Positions 1-10,758 of a stretch of 36,517 nucleotides of DNA are shown piece by piece. Position numbers and translations under genes: made by a program. The DNA is from Rhodopseudomonas palustris (lineage in GTDB: Bacteria; Pseudomonadota; Alphaproteobacteria; Rhizobiales; Xanthobacteraceae), in assembly GCF_003226555.1 (NCBI RefSeq), contig NZ_QKQS01000013.1, forward strand, positions 552,627-589,143, written 5' to 3'. The notes beneath the pieces were generated by a model. The model ran no database searches and was not told where the DNA came from. It saw only the letters and a list, made by a program, of their open reading frames with translations. Positions within the stretch are counted from its first letter, which is position 1; each line of letters begins with the position of its first letter.

Positions 1-38
1 TGCTCTCTCCGTTCAGTCGCGGCTCACACCTGCGACAA

Positions 39-2111
<2,073 letters not shown>

Positions 2112-2141
2112 AGCGTCTTCCTTGATTCCGTTGCTTTGCCG

Positions 2142-2627
<486 letters not shown>

Positions 2628-2999
2628 TTACTTCGGACGCTTCGCGCCGTACTTCGAACGGCGCTGCTTACGGTTCTTGACGCCCTGGGTATCGAGGACG
2701 CCGCGGAGGATGTGGTAGCGCACGCCCGGCAAGTCCTTGACGCGGCCACCGCGGATCATGACCACCGAGTGCTCCTGCAGATTGTGACCCTCACCCGGAA
2801 TGTAACCGATGACCTCGAAACCGTTGGTCAGGCGCACCTTGGCGACCTTACGCAGCGCCGAGTTCGGCTTCTTCGGCGTCGTGGTGTAGACGCGAGTGCA
2901 CACGCCGCGCTTCTGCGGCGATTGCTGCAGGGCCGGAACCTTCTTGCGCGACTTCTGCACCACGCGCGGATTTGCGATCAGCTGGTTGATCGTCGGCAT
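2628..2999 (-). CDS. rpsL: 30S ribosomal protein S12
   Basis: S12 sits at the decoding centre of the 30S subunit and controls codon-anticodon accuracy. I chose the ATG at 2999 ([12 protein letters not shown], 123 residues) because this is the universal S12 N-terminus; the frame stays open for six more codons upstream, which would add an unlikely MRVKAK extension. Lys43 and Lys88, the classic positions of streptomycin-resistance mutations, are both lysine, so the allele looks streptomycin-sensitive. Asp89, the residue methylthiolated by RimO in other bacteria, is present. It is the first gene of the rpsL-rpsG-fusA unit and is preceded by a long gene-free region carrying a good promoter candidate. 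Confidence 0.98.
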   Translation of the reverse strand: MPTINQLIANPRVVQKSRKKVPALQQSPQKRGVCTRVYTTTPKKPNSALRKVAKVRLTNGFEVIGYIPGEGHNLQEHSVVMIRGGRVKDLPGVRYHILRGVLDTQGVKNRKQRRSKYGAKRPK

Positions 3000-3946
3000 C
3001 TTCGCCTTCACCCTCAAGCTTCGCGCGAAACCGTCACTCGGCTTCGCAAATTCATTCGGAGCTACCCGCCCCAGCGGCCGCCCTGCCCGACCAGACCAAT
3101 CGTCCGATCACGCAAAGCGAAATCGCGCCAGCCGCCCATCTCTGAGCGGAAAGCGCTTCCACGCAACAGAGGACCGCAGCAAAGACCGGGCAGCTTCCAC
3201 TGACCGGTTCCTACCGAGGTCATGCTTCCAAAACCGTCCTTACCGAGAAAGACCTCGAAAGAACGCTCAATGTCCTGGCATTGCCTGGCTTATGTCGACA
3301 GCGTTTGAGCGTCTTGGGTCGAGGGTGGTGCCCGTAAGTCCTTGAAAGGACGGCCCGGGTTTTCCGTTCCGACGTTGGCGACGCTCACCGCCTGTCTTGA
3401 AGTGGGCGGGTTGTATCGGTGGACCACCCCTAAGTCAAGGCAAAACCGCCGTTTGATGACGGTTCGGCGACGACTTTCGGCGCCTGCCCCGACCGGCGTG
3501 AAATGCCGATGGAATGGGGCGTTGTTGCGTCCCGGTTCGGCCGCAGCGGAGGTCCGTTTTCGGACTCCGGAGCCCGCTCGCGAGGGCCGGATCGGCACTT
3601 TGCGCGGCGAGATTCATAGAATCGTCAGCGACCGCCCGGGCGAATCCGCCTCCGACTCCGGGGGATTCGCCCCGTCCGGCCGTCTCGATTCGGCACAAGC
3701 CGGCGCCGTCGCCTCGCCGCCGCGCCTTACGGTACCCCAGCACACAATCGAAGCCGACCCATTCGACCAAGGCCCGCCGCCCGGTTCAAGGACGACCGTG
3801 CCCAGCATCGGCGCGATCCACAGAAGCCGGACGATCCCGATTGCCGGCGGCGGAACCGCTGTGGCTAAGTGGCAGACGGGGCGACTTGATCGGCCGGCCG
3901 CAAGATGCGTTGGACAGAGATGGCGGGTTCGGGGCGAGATCGGGCG
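3000..3946. other. Long gene-free region between rpsL and the barrel protein gene
   Basis: About 950 bp separate two divergently transcribed genes. It contains the candidate rpsL promoter and presumably the promoter of the plus-strand gene at 3947. Open frames exist on both strands, but their translations are rich in Arg, Pro and Ala, lack recognisable domains and look like chance high-GC reading frames. I see no RNA gene, terminator or repeat here that I can support. Confidence 0.5.
3410..3438 (-). promoter_or_regulatory. Candidate sigma-70 promoter of rpsL-rpsG-fusA
   Basis: On the minus strand there is a -35 box TTGACT (3433-3438), a 17-bp spacer and a -10 box TACAAC (3410-3415). This would start transcription near 3403 and give an untranslated leader of about 400 nt before rpsL. 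The -35 matches consensus in 5 of 6 positions and the -10 in 4 of 6. A dedicated promoter is expected because rpoC ends in its own terminator about 15 kb away. I did not find a better match closer to rpsL, but a weaker proximal promoter cannot be excluded. Confidence 0.5.
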
Positions 3947-4840
3947 ATGCGGCGACGCCGGAGGGCGGCGATCGCCGCAGTTGTCGTCTCGTTGCAGCTC
4001 CTCGCCCTGCCCGCCCGCGCGGCCAGCGGGGATGACGACGACGACGTCCCGGCCCAGACCTACCCCAACATCTACCTCGACCTCCGCACCAGCTACGGCC
4101 GCACTCCGGCCGGGGTGCTGTCGATCGGTTTCTCCAGCCCGACCATCGCCGTGCTGTCGCGCCTGCGCGAGCTGGCGGCGCTGCCGCCGCTGCAGGTGCC
4201 GACGCTGCCGGCGAGCCAGAGCGCGGAACTCGACGTCCCGCTGACCATCGACGTCAACGACCGCGTCTCGCTGTATGGCGGCTTCAGCGCCACCACCAGC
4301 AACGGCGGATCGGGCTGGAGCTCGGTCGACATCACCAGTTGGAACGTCGGCGTCCAGGCCGACCTCTATCGCCAGGACGGCGGATCGCTGCCGACGCTGA
4401 CGCTGCAGACCACCCTCACCCGCTCGGTGCCGAGCGGGCCGCTCGCCACCACTTCGCTCAACACCGTGCTCGAAGCATCCTACGCGTTCGACGCCGACGA
4501 GACCCGCGGCGTTCTGGCCGGCGTGCAATTCACCACCACGGCGATCGACGCCGACCGCGCCGAAATCCATCCGAACACGGTCGGCTGGCTCGGCGGTTAT
4601 TATCAGTGGGACAGCAACTGGAAGCTCACGGGGCGCGCCGGCCTGCAGTCGTTCGGCGGCGCCGAGCTGCTACGCTTCACCCCGATCTACGCCTTCACCC
4701 AGCCGATCCTGCGGATCGACCTCGACAAGATGGACGACAACGACAACCGCCGGTTCGGCATCACCGCGCAGGTGTCATGGACGCCGAAGCCGGCCTATCA
4801 GCTCACCGTGAGGACGCCGCTGTATCTGAGCAGCAAGTGA
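3947..4840 (+). CDS. Secreted protein, probable outer-membrane beta-barrel
   Basis: Function not recognised. I start it at the ATG at 3947 (297 residues), which puts an Arg-rich n-region (MRRRRR) directly before a hydrophobic stretch ending LPARAAS, a good Sec signal peptide; the upstream in-frame ATG at 3905 would add 14 residues in front of it. After the signal comes a short acidic run (GDDDDDV). The mature protein is rich in Thr, Ser, Gly and aromatic residues in alternating patterns (for example WNVGVQADLYRQ, LTGRAGLQSFGGAEL) and ends YLSSK. This looks like amphipathic strands of an outer-membrane barrel, and no catalytic motif is visible. Its 3' end overlaps the convergent AraC-type gene by 38 bp. 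It is probably monocistronic. Confidence 0.7.
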   Translation: MRRRRRAAIAAVVVSLQLLALPARAASGDDDDDVPAQTYPNIYLDLRTSYGRTPAGVLSIGFSSPTIAVLSRLRELAALPPLQVPTLPASQSAELDVPLTIDVNDRVSLYGGFSATTSNGGSGWSSVDITSWNVGVQADLYRQDGGSLPTLTLQTTLTRSVPSGPLATTSLNTVLEASYAFDADETRGVLAGVQFTTTAIDADRAEIHPNTVGWLGGYYQWDSNWKLTGRAGLQSFGGAELLRFTPIYAFTQPILRIDLDKMDDNDNRRFGITAQVSWTPKPAYQLTVRTPLYLSSK

Positions 4841-5651
4841 CTCGGGCGCCGGCATAGCGCTCCGCCATGTAGCGGCCCGGCGACGTGCCGAGTGTCTTGC
4901 GGAACATGGTGACGAAGCTCGGAACGCTTTCGTAACCCAGATCGGCGGCGACCTGCTGGATCGAGGCGCCACCGGCCAGCCACTGCACCGCCAGCATCAC
5001 GCCGAGCTGCTGGCGCCAGCGCCCGAAGCTCATGCTGGTCTCGCGGCTGATCAGCCGCCCCAGCGTCCGCCCGCTCAGGCCGACACGCGCCGCCCACTGC
5101 TCCAGCGAAGCACGGTCGGCGGGCGCGGCCATCATCCGCTCGGCCAAGGCGCGCAGCCGCGGATCGGACGGCATCGGCAAATGCAGATCTTCGATCCTGG
5201 CGGCTGCGATCTCGTCCAGCAATACCGCGATCAGTCGCGAACTGGCTCCGTCCTGATCGTACAGCAACGGCAGCCTGGCGGCCCGGAACAGCAGTTCGCG
5301 CAGCAGCGGTGTCACCGAGACGGTGCAGCAGCGCTGCGGCAGTCCCACATCGATGCCGGCGGCGACGAACGCGGCATAGCCTTCAAGCCTGCCGGTTGCG
5401 GTGATCGCATGCAGCGTGCCGCCTGGGATCCAGACCGCGCTACGCGGCGGCACGATCCACAATCCGCCGTCCACCCGGCAACTCAGTGCACCGCGCTGCA
5501 CCAAAAGGACCTGCGCCTTGGCATGGCAGTGCTTGTCGAGTTCGAACGAACCGATCGTCTCCGACGCCATACCATAGGCCACGACCGGGCGCGCGACCTC
5601 GTCGGGTTCGGTCCAGTCGGACTCAGTGGAGCTGTCGGTGAGAATGGGCAT
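4803..5651 (-). CDS. AraC-family transcriptional regulator
   Basis: A 282-residue DNA-binding regulator. The N-terminal part (about residues 25-110) looks like the cupin-type sensor of AraC proteins, with HCHAKAQVLLVQRG and VPPRSAVWIPGGTLHAI. The C-terminal 100 residues carry the double helix-turn-helix: LEQWAARVGLSGRTLGRLI, then IQQVAADLGYESVPSFVTMF, then the family ending RKTLGTSPGRYMAE. It is divergent from the methyltransferase-like gene at 5787 with 135 bp between the starts, so that gene is its most likely target along with its own promoter. The last 12 or so codons extend into the convergent barrel-protein gene, and the tail after YMAERYAG is not conserved in appearance. The effector cannot be predicted. 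Confidence 0.9.
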   Translation of the reverse strand: MPILTDSSTESDWTEPDEVARPVVAYGMASETIGSFELDKHCHAKAQVLLVQRGALSCRVDGGLWIVPPRSAVWIPGGTLHAITATGRLEGYAAFVAAGIDVGLPQRCCTVSVTPLLRELLFRAARLPLLYDQDGASSRLIAVLLDEIAAARIEDLHLPMPSDPRLRALAERMMAAPADRASLEQWAARVGLSGRTLGRLISRETSMSFGRWRQQLGVMLAVQWLAGGASIQQVAADLGYESVPSFVTMFRKTLGTSPGRYMAERYAGARVTCCSDTAASSR

Positions 5652-5786
5652 GGGCCAGCCTACCGCGCGGCTTGGCGTGAATGGATAACAATCTGTCTAA
5701 GCTGCGTAATGACGCCAACGCCGCCTCCCTTTACTCACCCGGACAGCTGAGGCCGAACCGGTCTCGGTCTACCGAAAGGGACTTGC
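5652..5786. promoter_or_regulatory. Divergent promoter region, AraC regulator / methyltransferase
   Basis: This 135-bp spacer separates the start codons of two divergent genes and must hold both promoters. A purine-rich ribosome binding site (AAAGGGA) lies just upstream of the ATG at 5787. I could not identify a convincing AraC-type direct repeat or -35/-10 pair by eye. Confidence 0.4.
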
Positions 5787-6482
5787 ATGACATCGCTGAG
5801 CAGCAAGCGCATCGCAGAGACGCTCGACAAACTCCACGCCGAGGCCGAGGCCGCGGATCATGATTTCGGGGTCGAGTTCATGGCGCGGTTGGAAGCGTCA
5901 GGGACTTCGGTCGAGGAAGCGGTGAGCGAGCTGATCGCCACCGAACGGGCGGATTACCGGGCGGCATATCGCGATCACGCCGAGCACTTCCTGGCGGTGT
6001 CGCCGGCCTACGGGCGCCTTCTATATGCGATCACGCGCGCCCGCAGGGCGACCCGGATCGTCGAGTTCGGCACATCGATGGGAATATCGACCATCTACCT
6101 CGCGGCTGCGCTACGCGACAATGGCGGCGGCCGGCTGATCGGCTCCGAGATCGAGCCCACCAAGGTCGCGCGAGCGCGGGCTCACCTCGACGCGGCGGGG
6201 CTGGCCGACCTGGTGGAGATCCGCGAAGGCGATGCACTCGACACGCTGAAAGATGTCGGCGGCGACGTCGATGTTCTCTCGATCGACGGCGCGTTCTCGC
6301 TGTACCTGCCGGTACTCAAACTGATCGAGCCGCGGCTGGCACCCGGCGCCGTCATCCTCGGCGAGAACGCCTTTGCGCAGGACTATCTCGATTACGTCCG
6401 CGCGCCCGCCAACGGCTATTTCTCCCGCTCCCTCGACATCGACGAAGGCCGCGGCAACGAATTCACCGTGCGGATCGGATGA
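5787..6482 (+). CDS. O-methyltransferase-like SAM-dependent protein
   Basis: A 231-residue class I methyltransferase-fold protein. The SAM-binding motif I is clear (VEFGTSMGISTIYLA, about residues 92-106), followed by an acidic residue in the SEIEPTKVARA segment and the GDALDTL loop. The segment LSIDGAFSLYLPVLKL resembles the conserved region of cation-dependent O-methyltransferases (COMT/CCoAMT type). The usual Asp-Asn of the later metal-site motif reads Glu-Asn here (LGENAF), which fits small-molecule O-methyltransferase relatives but leaves the metal dependence open. The helical N-terminal region (about 80 residues) is of the type that covers the active site. It is divergent from an AraC-type regulator that probably controls it. 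The substrate is unknown; it could be a phenolic or other xenobiotic. Confidence 0.8.
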   Translation: MTSLSSKRIAETLDKLHAEAEAADHDFGVEFMARLEASGTSVEEAVSELIATERADYRAAYRDHAEHFLAVSPAYGRLLYAITRARRATRIVEFGTSMGISTIYLAAALRDNGGGRLIGSEIEPTKVARARAHLDAAGLADLVEIREGDALDTLKDVGGDVDVLSIDGAFSLYLPVLKLIEPRLAPGAVILGENAFAQDYLDYVRAPANGYFSRSLDIDEGRGNEFTVRIG

Positions 6483-6654
6483 CCCCGACCGGCAGGTCGC
6501 CAGACTCTGAACGCCGCGCGGCTCAGCTTCGCGGCGATGGGCGACGGCGCGGGGAGCGAGCGACATCGGCGCGGAACTGCCGGCGCGATCGCTAACCGCC
6601 TCGCCACCCATCAGGCCGTTCGGCGAGCGTGAAGACGAATGGACCGTCCTCCCG

Positions 6655-7542
6655 CTATCCAACAGCCCGCCGCTTTGCACCCGCATTCGGAAGCAGCGCC
6701 ATCAGGGCTTGCAGCGGCGAACTCGGGTCGCCGGACCAGACCAGATGCGTCCGGTTCTTGCGCAGCTTGGCCGGCAGCGGGTGGCGATCCACCGCCGTGC
6801 CCAAAGCGGCGTGATCGAGCACGCCTGTCGGCACGATGGCGATGCCGGAGCCCGCCGCCACGCAGGCGACGATGGCGTGATAGGAGCCGAGATCGAGAAT
6901 ACGATCTGGCGACACACCCTCGGACGCCAGCCACTCCATCAGGCGCCGCCGGTAGGAGCAGCCGTGAGGAAACGCCACCACGGTCTTGCCCCCGAGATCC
7001 GCGGAGCGGCGCAGCGCGCGGTCGCCCTTGGCGGTGATCAGCACCAGTTCTTCCTCGAACGCGGCGACCGAGGCGAAGCGTCCCGGCTCGAACGGCTCGG
7101 AGACGAAGGCGGCGTCGATCTCGAACCGCTCCAACTGCCGAAGCAGCGCGCCGGTGGTGTCGGTCGTCATCTGGATCGCGATGTCGGGATAACGCGCATG
7201 AAACCGCGACAGCAGCGGCGGCAGCCGCACCCCGGCGGCGCTTTCCAACGACCCCAGCCGCAGCACGCCCCTCGCCTTCCCGCTGCGCAACTCCTGCTCG
7301 GCGGCATCGGCCAACCGCAGCAGACGTTCGGCGTGGCTTAGCAGGGTGCGGCCGACATCGGTGAGAACCAGACCGCGCCCCTGCCGGCGAAACAGGCTGT
7401 GCCCGATCCGCTCCTCGAATTGCTTGATGCGGGTGGTGACGTTGGACGGCACCCGGTGCAGCCGGTCCGCCGCGCGGGTGACCCCGCCCTCCCTGACGAC
7501 GGCGCGGAAGATCTCGAGGTCGTCGAGGTCCATCATTCTCAT
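6655..7542 (-). CDS. LysR-family transcriptional regulator
   Basis: A 295-residue LysR-type regulator. The N-terminal winged HTH is standard: LEIFRAVVREGGVTRAADRL, then VPSNVTTRIKQFEERIG, then LFRRQGRGLVLTDVGRTLL. The rest is the periplasmic-binding-protein-like effector domain (about residues 90-285). Three in-frame ATG codons are clustered at the start (7542, 7536, 7533); I kept the longest. It is divergent from a YbfB/YjiJ-type MFS carrier gene 90 bp away, a common pairing in which the regulator controls the transporter. The effector is not predictable from the sequence. Confidence 0.93.
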   Translation of the reverse strand: MRMMDLDDLEIFRAVVREGGVTRAADRLHRVPSNVTTRIKQFEERIGHSLFRRQGRGLVLTDVGRTLLSHAERLLRLADAAEQELRSGKARGVLRLGSLESAAGVRLPPLLSRFHARYPDIAIQMTTDTTGALLRQLERFEIDAAFVSEPFEPGRFASVAAFEEELVLITAKGDRALRRSADLGGKTVVAFPHGCSYRRRLMEWLASEGVSPDRILDLGSYHAIVACVAAGSGIAIVPTGVLDHAALGTAVDRHPLPAKLRKNRTHLVWSGDPSSPLQALMALLPNAGAKRRAVG

Positions 7543-7569
7543 ATCGAGAACGGTAGTTCAGAATAATTC
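7536..7569. promoter_or_regulatory. Candidate LysR binding region
   Basis: The LysR/MFS intergenic region holds two small dyads: TTCTC-N5-GAGAA at 7536-7550, overlapping the regulator's start codons, and GAAT-A-ATTC at 7561-7569. LysR proteins usually bind such dyads of the T-N11-A kind in the divergent promoter of their target. The symmetry is seen; the regulatory role is inferred. Confidence 0.35.
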
Positions 7570-7632
7570 ATTTTTCAACGCAGGCCGGATTTGCTGTTGT
7601 CGACGCCTCGCTTGTTCCGATCGGACGACTTG

Positions 7633-8835
7633 ATGCACCGCACTTCCGCCGAAGCCGCCGACCTTCATCCACCGACCTGGCTGATCGTCGCGAGCGGCGT
7701 CGTGGCGCTCGCTGCCGCGATGGGGATCGGCCGGTTCGCGTTCACGCCGCTATTGCCGCTGATGATGCGCGACGGCACTTTGAATGCCGCCGCCGGCGCC
7801 GAATGGGCGGCCGCGAACTACGCCGGCTACCTGGCGGGCGCGCTGACCGCCTCGATCTTTGCCGGCCATCCGCAGCGCGGCTTGCGCCTGTCCCTGGTCG
7901 GCATCGTGCTGTCGACGATGGCGCCCGCGTGGATCGATCGCAGCTCGATGGAGCTCTTTGGCGCCGTGCTGCGCGCCGTGTCCGGGGTCTGCAGCGCATG
8001 GGCGCTGGTGTGCGCCAGCAGCTGGTGTCTCACCGAACTGGCGCGGCGCCACACGCCGCAGCTCGGCGCCTGGATCTATTGCGGCGTCGGCCTCGGCATT
8101 GCGCTGGCCGGAACGATCGCCTGGCTCGGCGGGCAGCAGACGGCTTCCGCGCTGTGGCTCGAACTCGGAACGATCACGGCCGTCGGCACGATCATCGTCG
8201 CCGGCGGCCTCGGACGCCGGACCAGCCCGCCGCCGCCGGCAGTCACGCCTCCGCACGCGCGCGTGGCGACAAAGGGTGCGGATCGTGAGTGGGGCGTCGT
8301 GGTGTGTTACGGCGCATTCGGCTTCGGCTACATCATTCCGGCCACCTTCCTTCCGGCGATGGCGCGGGAACTGACGGCGGATCCGCTGGTGTTCGGCATC
8401 ACTTGGCCGTTGTTCGGGCTGGCCGCCGCGGTGTCGGTGGCGCTCGCGGCTCATCGGCTCCACGGCTGGCCGCGGCGGCGGGTTTGGGCGCTGGCGCAAG
8501 GGACGATGGCGCTCGGCACGGCGCTGCCGTTGATCAGCCACGCGCTGTGGTCTCTCGCAGTCTCCGCAGTGCTGGTGGGCGGCACCTTCATGGTCGCGAC
8601 GATGGCCGGACTGCAGCTTGCCCGCGAGCTGTGTCCCGCCAATCCGACGCCGCTGCTGGCGCGGATGACGGTGGCGTTCGCCGTGGGACAAATCATCGGG
8701 CCGGTCGTCATTCGCCTGCTCGGCACCGGCACCTGGGCCGGCTGGGACAGCATGGCCTGGGCCAGCGCGACCTCCACCCTGCTGCTGGCGATCAGCACAG
8801 CCTGGCTCTGTCGGGATGTCCAGCCGACCGCCTGA
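7633..8835 (+). CDS. MFS transporter, YbfB/YjiJ type
   Basis: A 400-residue inner-membrane carrier with about 12 hydrophobic segments. The first helix, WLIVASGVVALAAAMGIGRF, followed by AFTPLLPLMM, is characteristic of the YbfB/YjiJ family of the major facilitator superfamily. I chose the ATG at 7633 (MHRTSAEAADLH); the frame is open from a TTG at 7591, but those 14 residues look like untranslated leader. The gene is divergent from a LysR-type regulator that likely controls it and ends 47 bp before a convergent second MFS gene. Related carriers are often annotated as sugar or drug exporters without proof, so the substrate is unknown. Confidence 0.88.
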   Translation: MHRTSAEAADLHPPTWLIVASGVVALAAAMGIGRFAFTPLLPLMMRDGTLNAAAGAEWAAANYAGYLAGALTASIFAGHPQRGLRLSLVGIVLSTMAPAWIDRSSMELFGAVLRAVSGVCSAWALVCASSWCLTELARRHTPQLGAWIYCGVGLGIALAGTIAWLGGQQTASALWLELGTITAVGTIIVAGGLGRRTSPPPPAVTPPHARVATKGADREWGVVVCYGAFGFGYIIPATFLPAMARELTADPLVFGITWPLFGLAAAVSVALAAHRLHGWPRRRVWALAQGTMALGTALPLISHALWSLAVSAVLVGGTFMVATMAGLQLARELCPANPTPLLARMTVAFAVGQIIGPVVIRLLGTGTWAGWDSMAWASATSTLLLAISTAWLCRDVQPTA

Positions 8836-8882
8836 CTGAGCTGCTGCTATCCGTTTCGCTTTCGAGCCGGCACGCGCGACTG

Positions 8883-10088
8883 CTACGCCACCGCTAATTC
8901 CACCCGCCTCGGCGGGAACGGCCGGAACGTCGCCAAGATCAGCATCGCGGCGAGGCCCATGCCGCAGGAGGCGACATACATCGGCGCGTAGCTGCCATAG
9001 GAATCGTAGATCAGCCCGCCGAGCACGGGGCCGGTCGACATGCCGAGGCTGCCGGCCATCGCGGTGCCGCCGACGATCGTGCCCATCATCCGCAGCGGAA
9101 AATTCTCACGGATGATCACGGCATAAAGCGGCATGGTGCCGGCGTAGATGAAGCCGACCGCGACGGCGACGGCGTAGAAGCCGCCGAGCCCGCCGACGAA
9201 GGCGTAGGCCAGCACCCCGAACGCCTGCGCGAGCAGGCCGATCACCAGCACGCGCTGCGCGCCGAAGCGGTCGCCGGCCAGGCCGAAGCCGATCCGGCCG
9301 AACATCCCGGCCAGTCCCTCGACGCTATAGATCGAGGTCGCGGCGATCATCGGGATGCCGCAGGTCACCGCGTAGCTGACGGTGTGGAAGATCGGGCCGG
9401 AATGGGTCGCACAGCAGAAGAAGTTGGCCAGCATCAGGGTGACGAATTGCGGCGAGCGCACCGCCTGCCCCACCGTCATCTCGTCCGCCGAATCCACCGC
9501 CGCCGCAGCGCCGCCCGCTTCCAGCGCCGGCGGCCGCCGCACCAGCAGCGCCGCAGGAATCATCAGCGCGGCGACCACTGCAGCGATGATCAGCATCGCG
9601 CCCCGCCAGTCGTGGATCGTCACGAGCCATGCCGCCAGCGGCGCCATCGTCAGCGGCGCCATCCCCATGCCGGCGGAGACCAATGACACCGCAAGGCCGC
9701 GCCCGGTGTCGAACCAGCCGGTGACGCAGGCCATCATCGGCGCGAACACGGCGGCAGTGGCGGCGCCGACCAGTACGCCGAACAGCAGTTGGAATTCGAT
9801 CAACGACGTCGCGCGGCTGGCGAGCGCGAGGCTGGCCGCAAGCACCACCGATCCGGTCAGCACGACGGGGCGCGGCCCGTACCTGTCCGACAGATTGCCC
9901 CACAACATGCTGGCGGCCGCCATCGCCAGGAAGCCGATCGTCATCGCGGTCGAGATGCCGGTGACCGACCAGCCGGTGTCCTGAGACATCGGCCTGATCA
10001 GCACCGGCAGCGAGAACATCGCGCCGGCCGCCACGCAGCCGAGCACGCCGCCGGCCGCAACGATCACCCAACGATAGGACTGGTTCAT
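8883..10088 (-). CDS. MFS transporter, monocarboxylate/OFA-like
   Basis: A 401-residue inner-membrane protein with about 12 hydrophobic helices. The loop after helix 2 carries the MFS signature GNLSDRYGPRPVV, and helix 1 with SLPVLIRPMSQDTGWS resembles the oxalate/formate and monocarboxylate branch of the superfamily. I start it at the ATG at 10088 (MNQSYRWVIVAAGG); an ATG at 10100 (METTMNQ) is also possible. The frame continues to 10190, but that part is translated from a palindromic intergenic repeat and is not gene. It is convergent with the MFS gene at 7633 and follows the VOC gene on the same strand, about 130 bp apart with the repeat between. The substrate is unknown. Confidence 0.87.
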   Translation of the reverse strand: MNQSYRWVIVAAGGVLGCVAAGAMFSLPVLIRPMSQDTGWSVTGISTAMTIGFLAMAAASMLWGNLSDRYGPRPVVLTGSVVLAASLALASRATSLIEFQLLFGVLVGAATAAVFAPMMACVTGWFDTGRGLAVSLVSAGMGMAPLTMAPLAAWLVTIHDWRGAMLIIAAVVAALMIPAALLVRRPPALEAGGAAAAVDSADEMTVGQAVRSPQFVTLMLANFFCCATHSGPIFHTVSYAVTCGIPMIAATSIYSVEGLAGMFGRIGFGLAGDRFGAQRVLVIGLLAQAFGVLAYAFVGGLGGFYAVAVAVGFIYAGTMPLYAVIIRENFPLRMMGTIVGGTAMAGSLGMSTGPVLGGLIYDSYGSYAPMYVASCGMGLAAMLILATFRPFPPRRVELAVA

Positions 10089-10120
10089 GGTCGTTTCCAT
10101 GTCGTGCAGAGCCTTTGTCG

Positions 10121-10190
10121 CGTCATTGCGAGGAACGAAGCAACGCAGCAATCCAGCTTGCGCGCGAAGCTGGGTTGCTTCGCTTCGCAA
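10121..10190. repeat. Palindromic intergenic repeat (REP-like)
   Basis: A long imperfect inverted repeat. The outer arms are TTGCGAGGAACGAAGCAA against TTGCTTCGCTTCGCAA, and an inner perfect arm pair is CCAGCTT (10153-10159) and AAGCTGG (10167-10173). In translation it gives the CEERSNAAIQ and ARNEATQQS phrases often seen in bogus ORFs of alphaproteobacteria, a sign of a dispersed element. Copy number in the genome cannot be seen from one copy. Confidence 0.75.
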
Positions 10191-10215
10191 GGGCGGTGAA
10201 AGACTTCCGCCGCGA

Positions 10216-10644
10216 TCAAGCCGCCGCGGGCAACGTGTTGATCATCCAGGGAATGCCGAAGCGATCAATCAGCGAGCCGTATCCCGGCGACCAGAAGGTC
10301 TCGCCGAACGGCATCATCGGCTTGCCGCCCTCGGACAATTGCTCATACCAGCGCTGCGCCTCGGCCTTGTCCTCCGTGTGCAGCGTGACGTCGAACCCGT
10401 TCTTCGGCTTGTCGACGTTCGGAGCCCAGCCGGTGTCCATATCGGCGCCCATCAGCGCCTGATCGCCGACCTCGAGCCAGCAATGCATCAACCAGGACTT
10501 GTACTTCGGATCGGTGACCGGCATGTCCGGCGGCGCGTCGCTATAGGGGAAGGCCGCAGTGATCTTGCCGCCCAGCACTTTTGCGTAGAACTCGAACGCC
10601 TCACGGCACTGCCCCTGGAAGCTCAGGCTGGTCACGATCTTCAT
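10216..10644 (-). CDS. VOC-family protein, PhnB/glyoxalase-like
   Basis: A 142-residue protein of the vicinal oxygen chelate superfamily, PhnB-like branch. Typical elements are the first beta-alpha unit IVTSLSFQGQCREAFEFYAKVLGG, split by the family's FPYSDAP loop, and the C-terminal block FWSPGYGSLIDRFGIPWMIN. Many such proteins are of unknown activity, and some relate to glyoxalase or bleomycin-resistance folds. I chose the ATG at 10644, preceded by a strong GGAGAGGAA ribosome binding site; the frame is open 14 codons further up. It is divergent from a MarR-type regulator, and a perfect palindrome lies on its promoter, so it is likely repressed by that regulator. The reaction is unknown. Confidence 0.88.
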   Translation of the reverse strand: MKIVTSLSFQGQCREAFEFYAKVLGGKITAAFPYSDAPPDMPVTDPKYKSWLMHCWLEVGDQALMGADMDTGWAPNVDKPKNGFDVTLHTEDKAEAQRWYEQLSEGGKPMMPFGETFWSPGYGSLIDRFGIPWMINTLPAAA

Positions 10645-10712
10645 GCAGTTTTCCTCTCCTGTGCGCCCGGCGACGCGCGATCGCACGAGCGCGCTTGAAC
10701 ACCGGTCATTAG

Positions 10713-10746
10713 GTTGATATCAACGTATATTGCCTTCGCTTGTCAA
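10713..10746 (-). promoter_or_regulatory. VOC gene promoter with palindromic MarR-type operator
   Basis: On the minus strand a perfect -35 box TTGACA occupies 10741-10746. Seventeen bases downstream, at the expected -10 position, lies the 12-bp perfect palindrome GTTGATATCAAC (10713-10724). TTGATATCAA-type dyads are common MarR-family operators. A repressor bound here would block the VOC promoter and could also affect the divergent marR-like gene, whose start is 35 bp away. Sequence and positions are seen; binding is inferred. Confidence 0.65.
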
Positions 10747-10758
10747 GAGCCGTTCTCA

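Noticed and set aside
10089-10190. N-terminal extension of the MFS protein (MRSEATQLRAQAGLLRC)
   Set aside because: It is translated from a palindromic dispersed repeat; the MFS helix begins right after the ATG at 10088.
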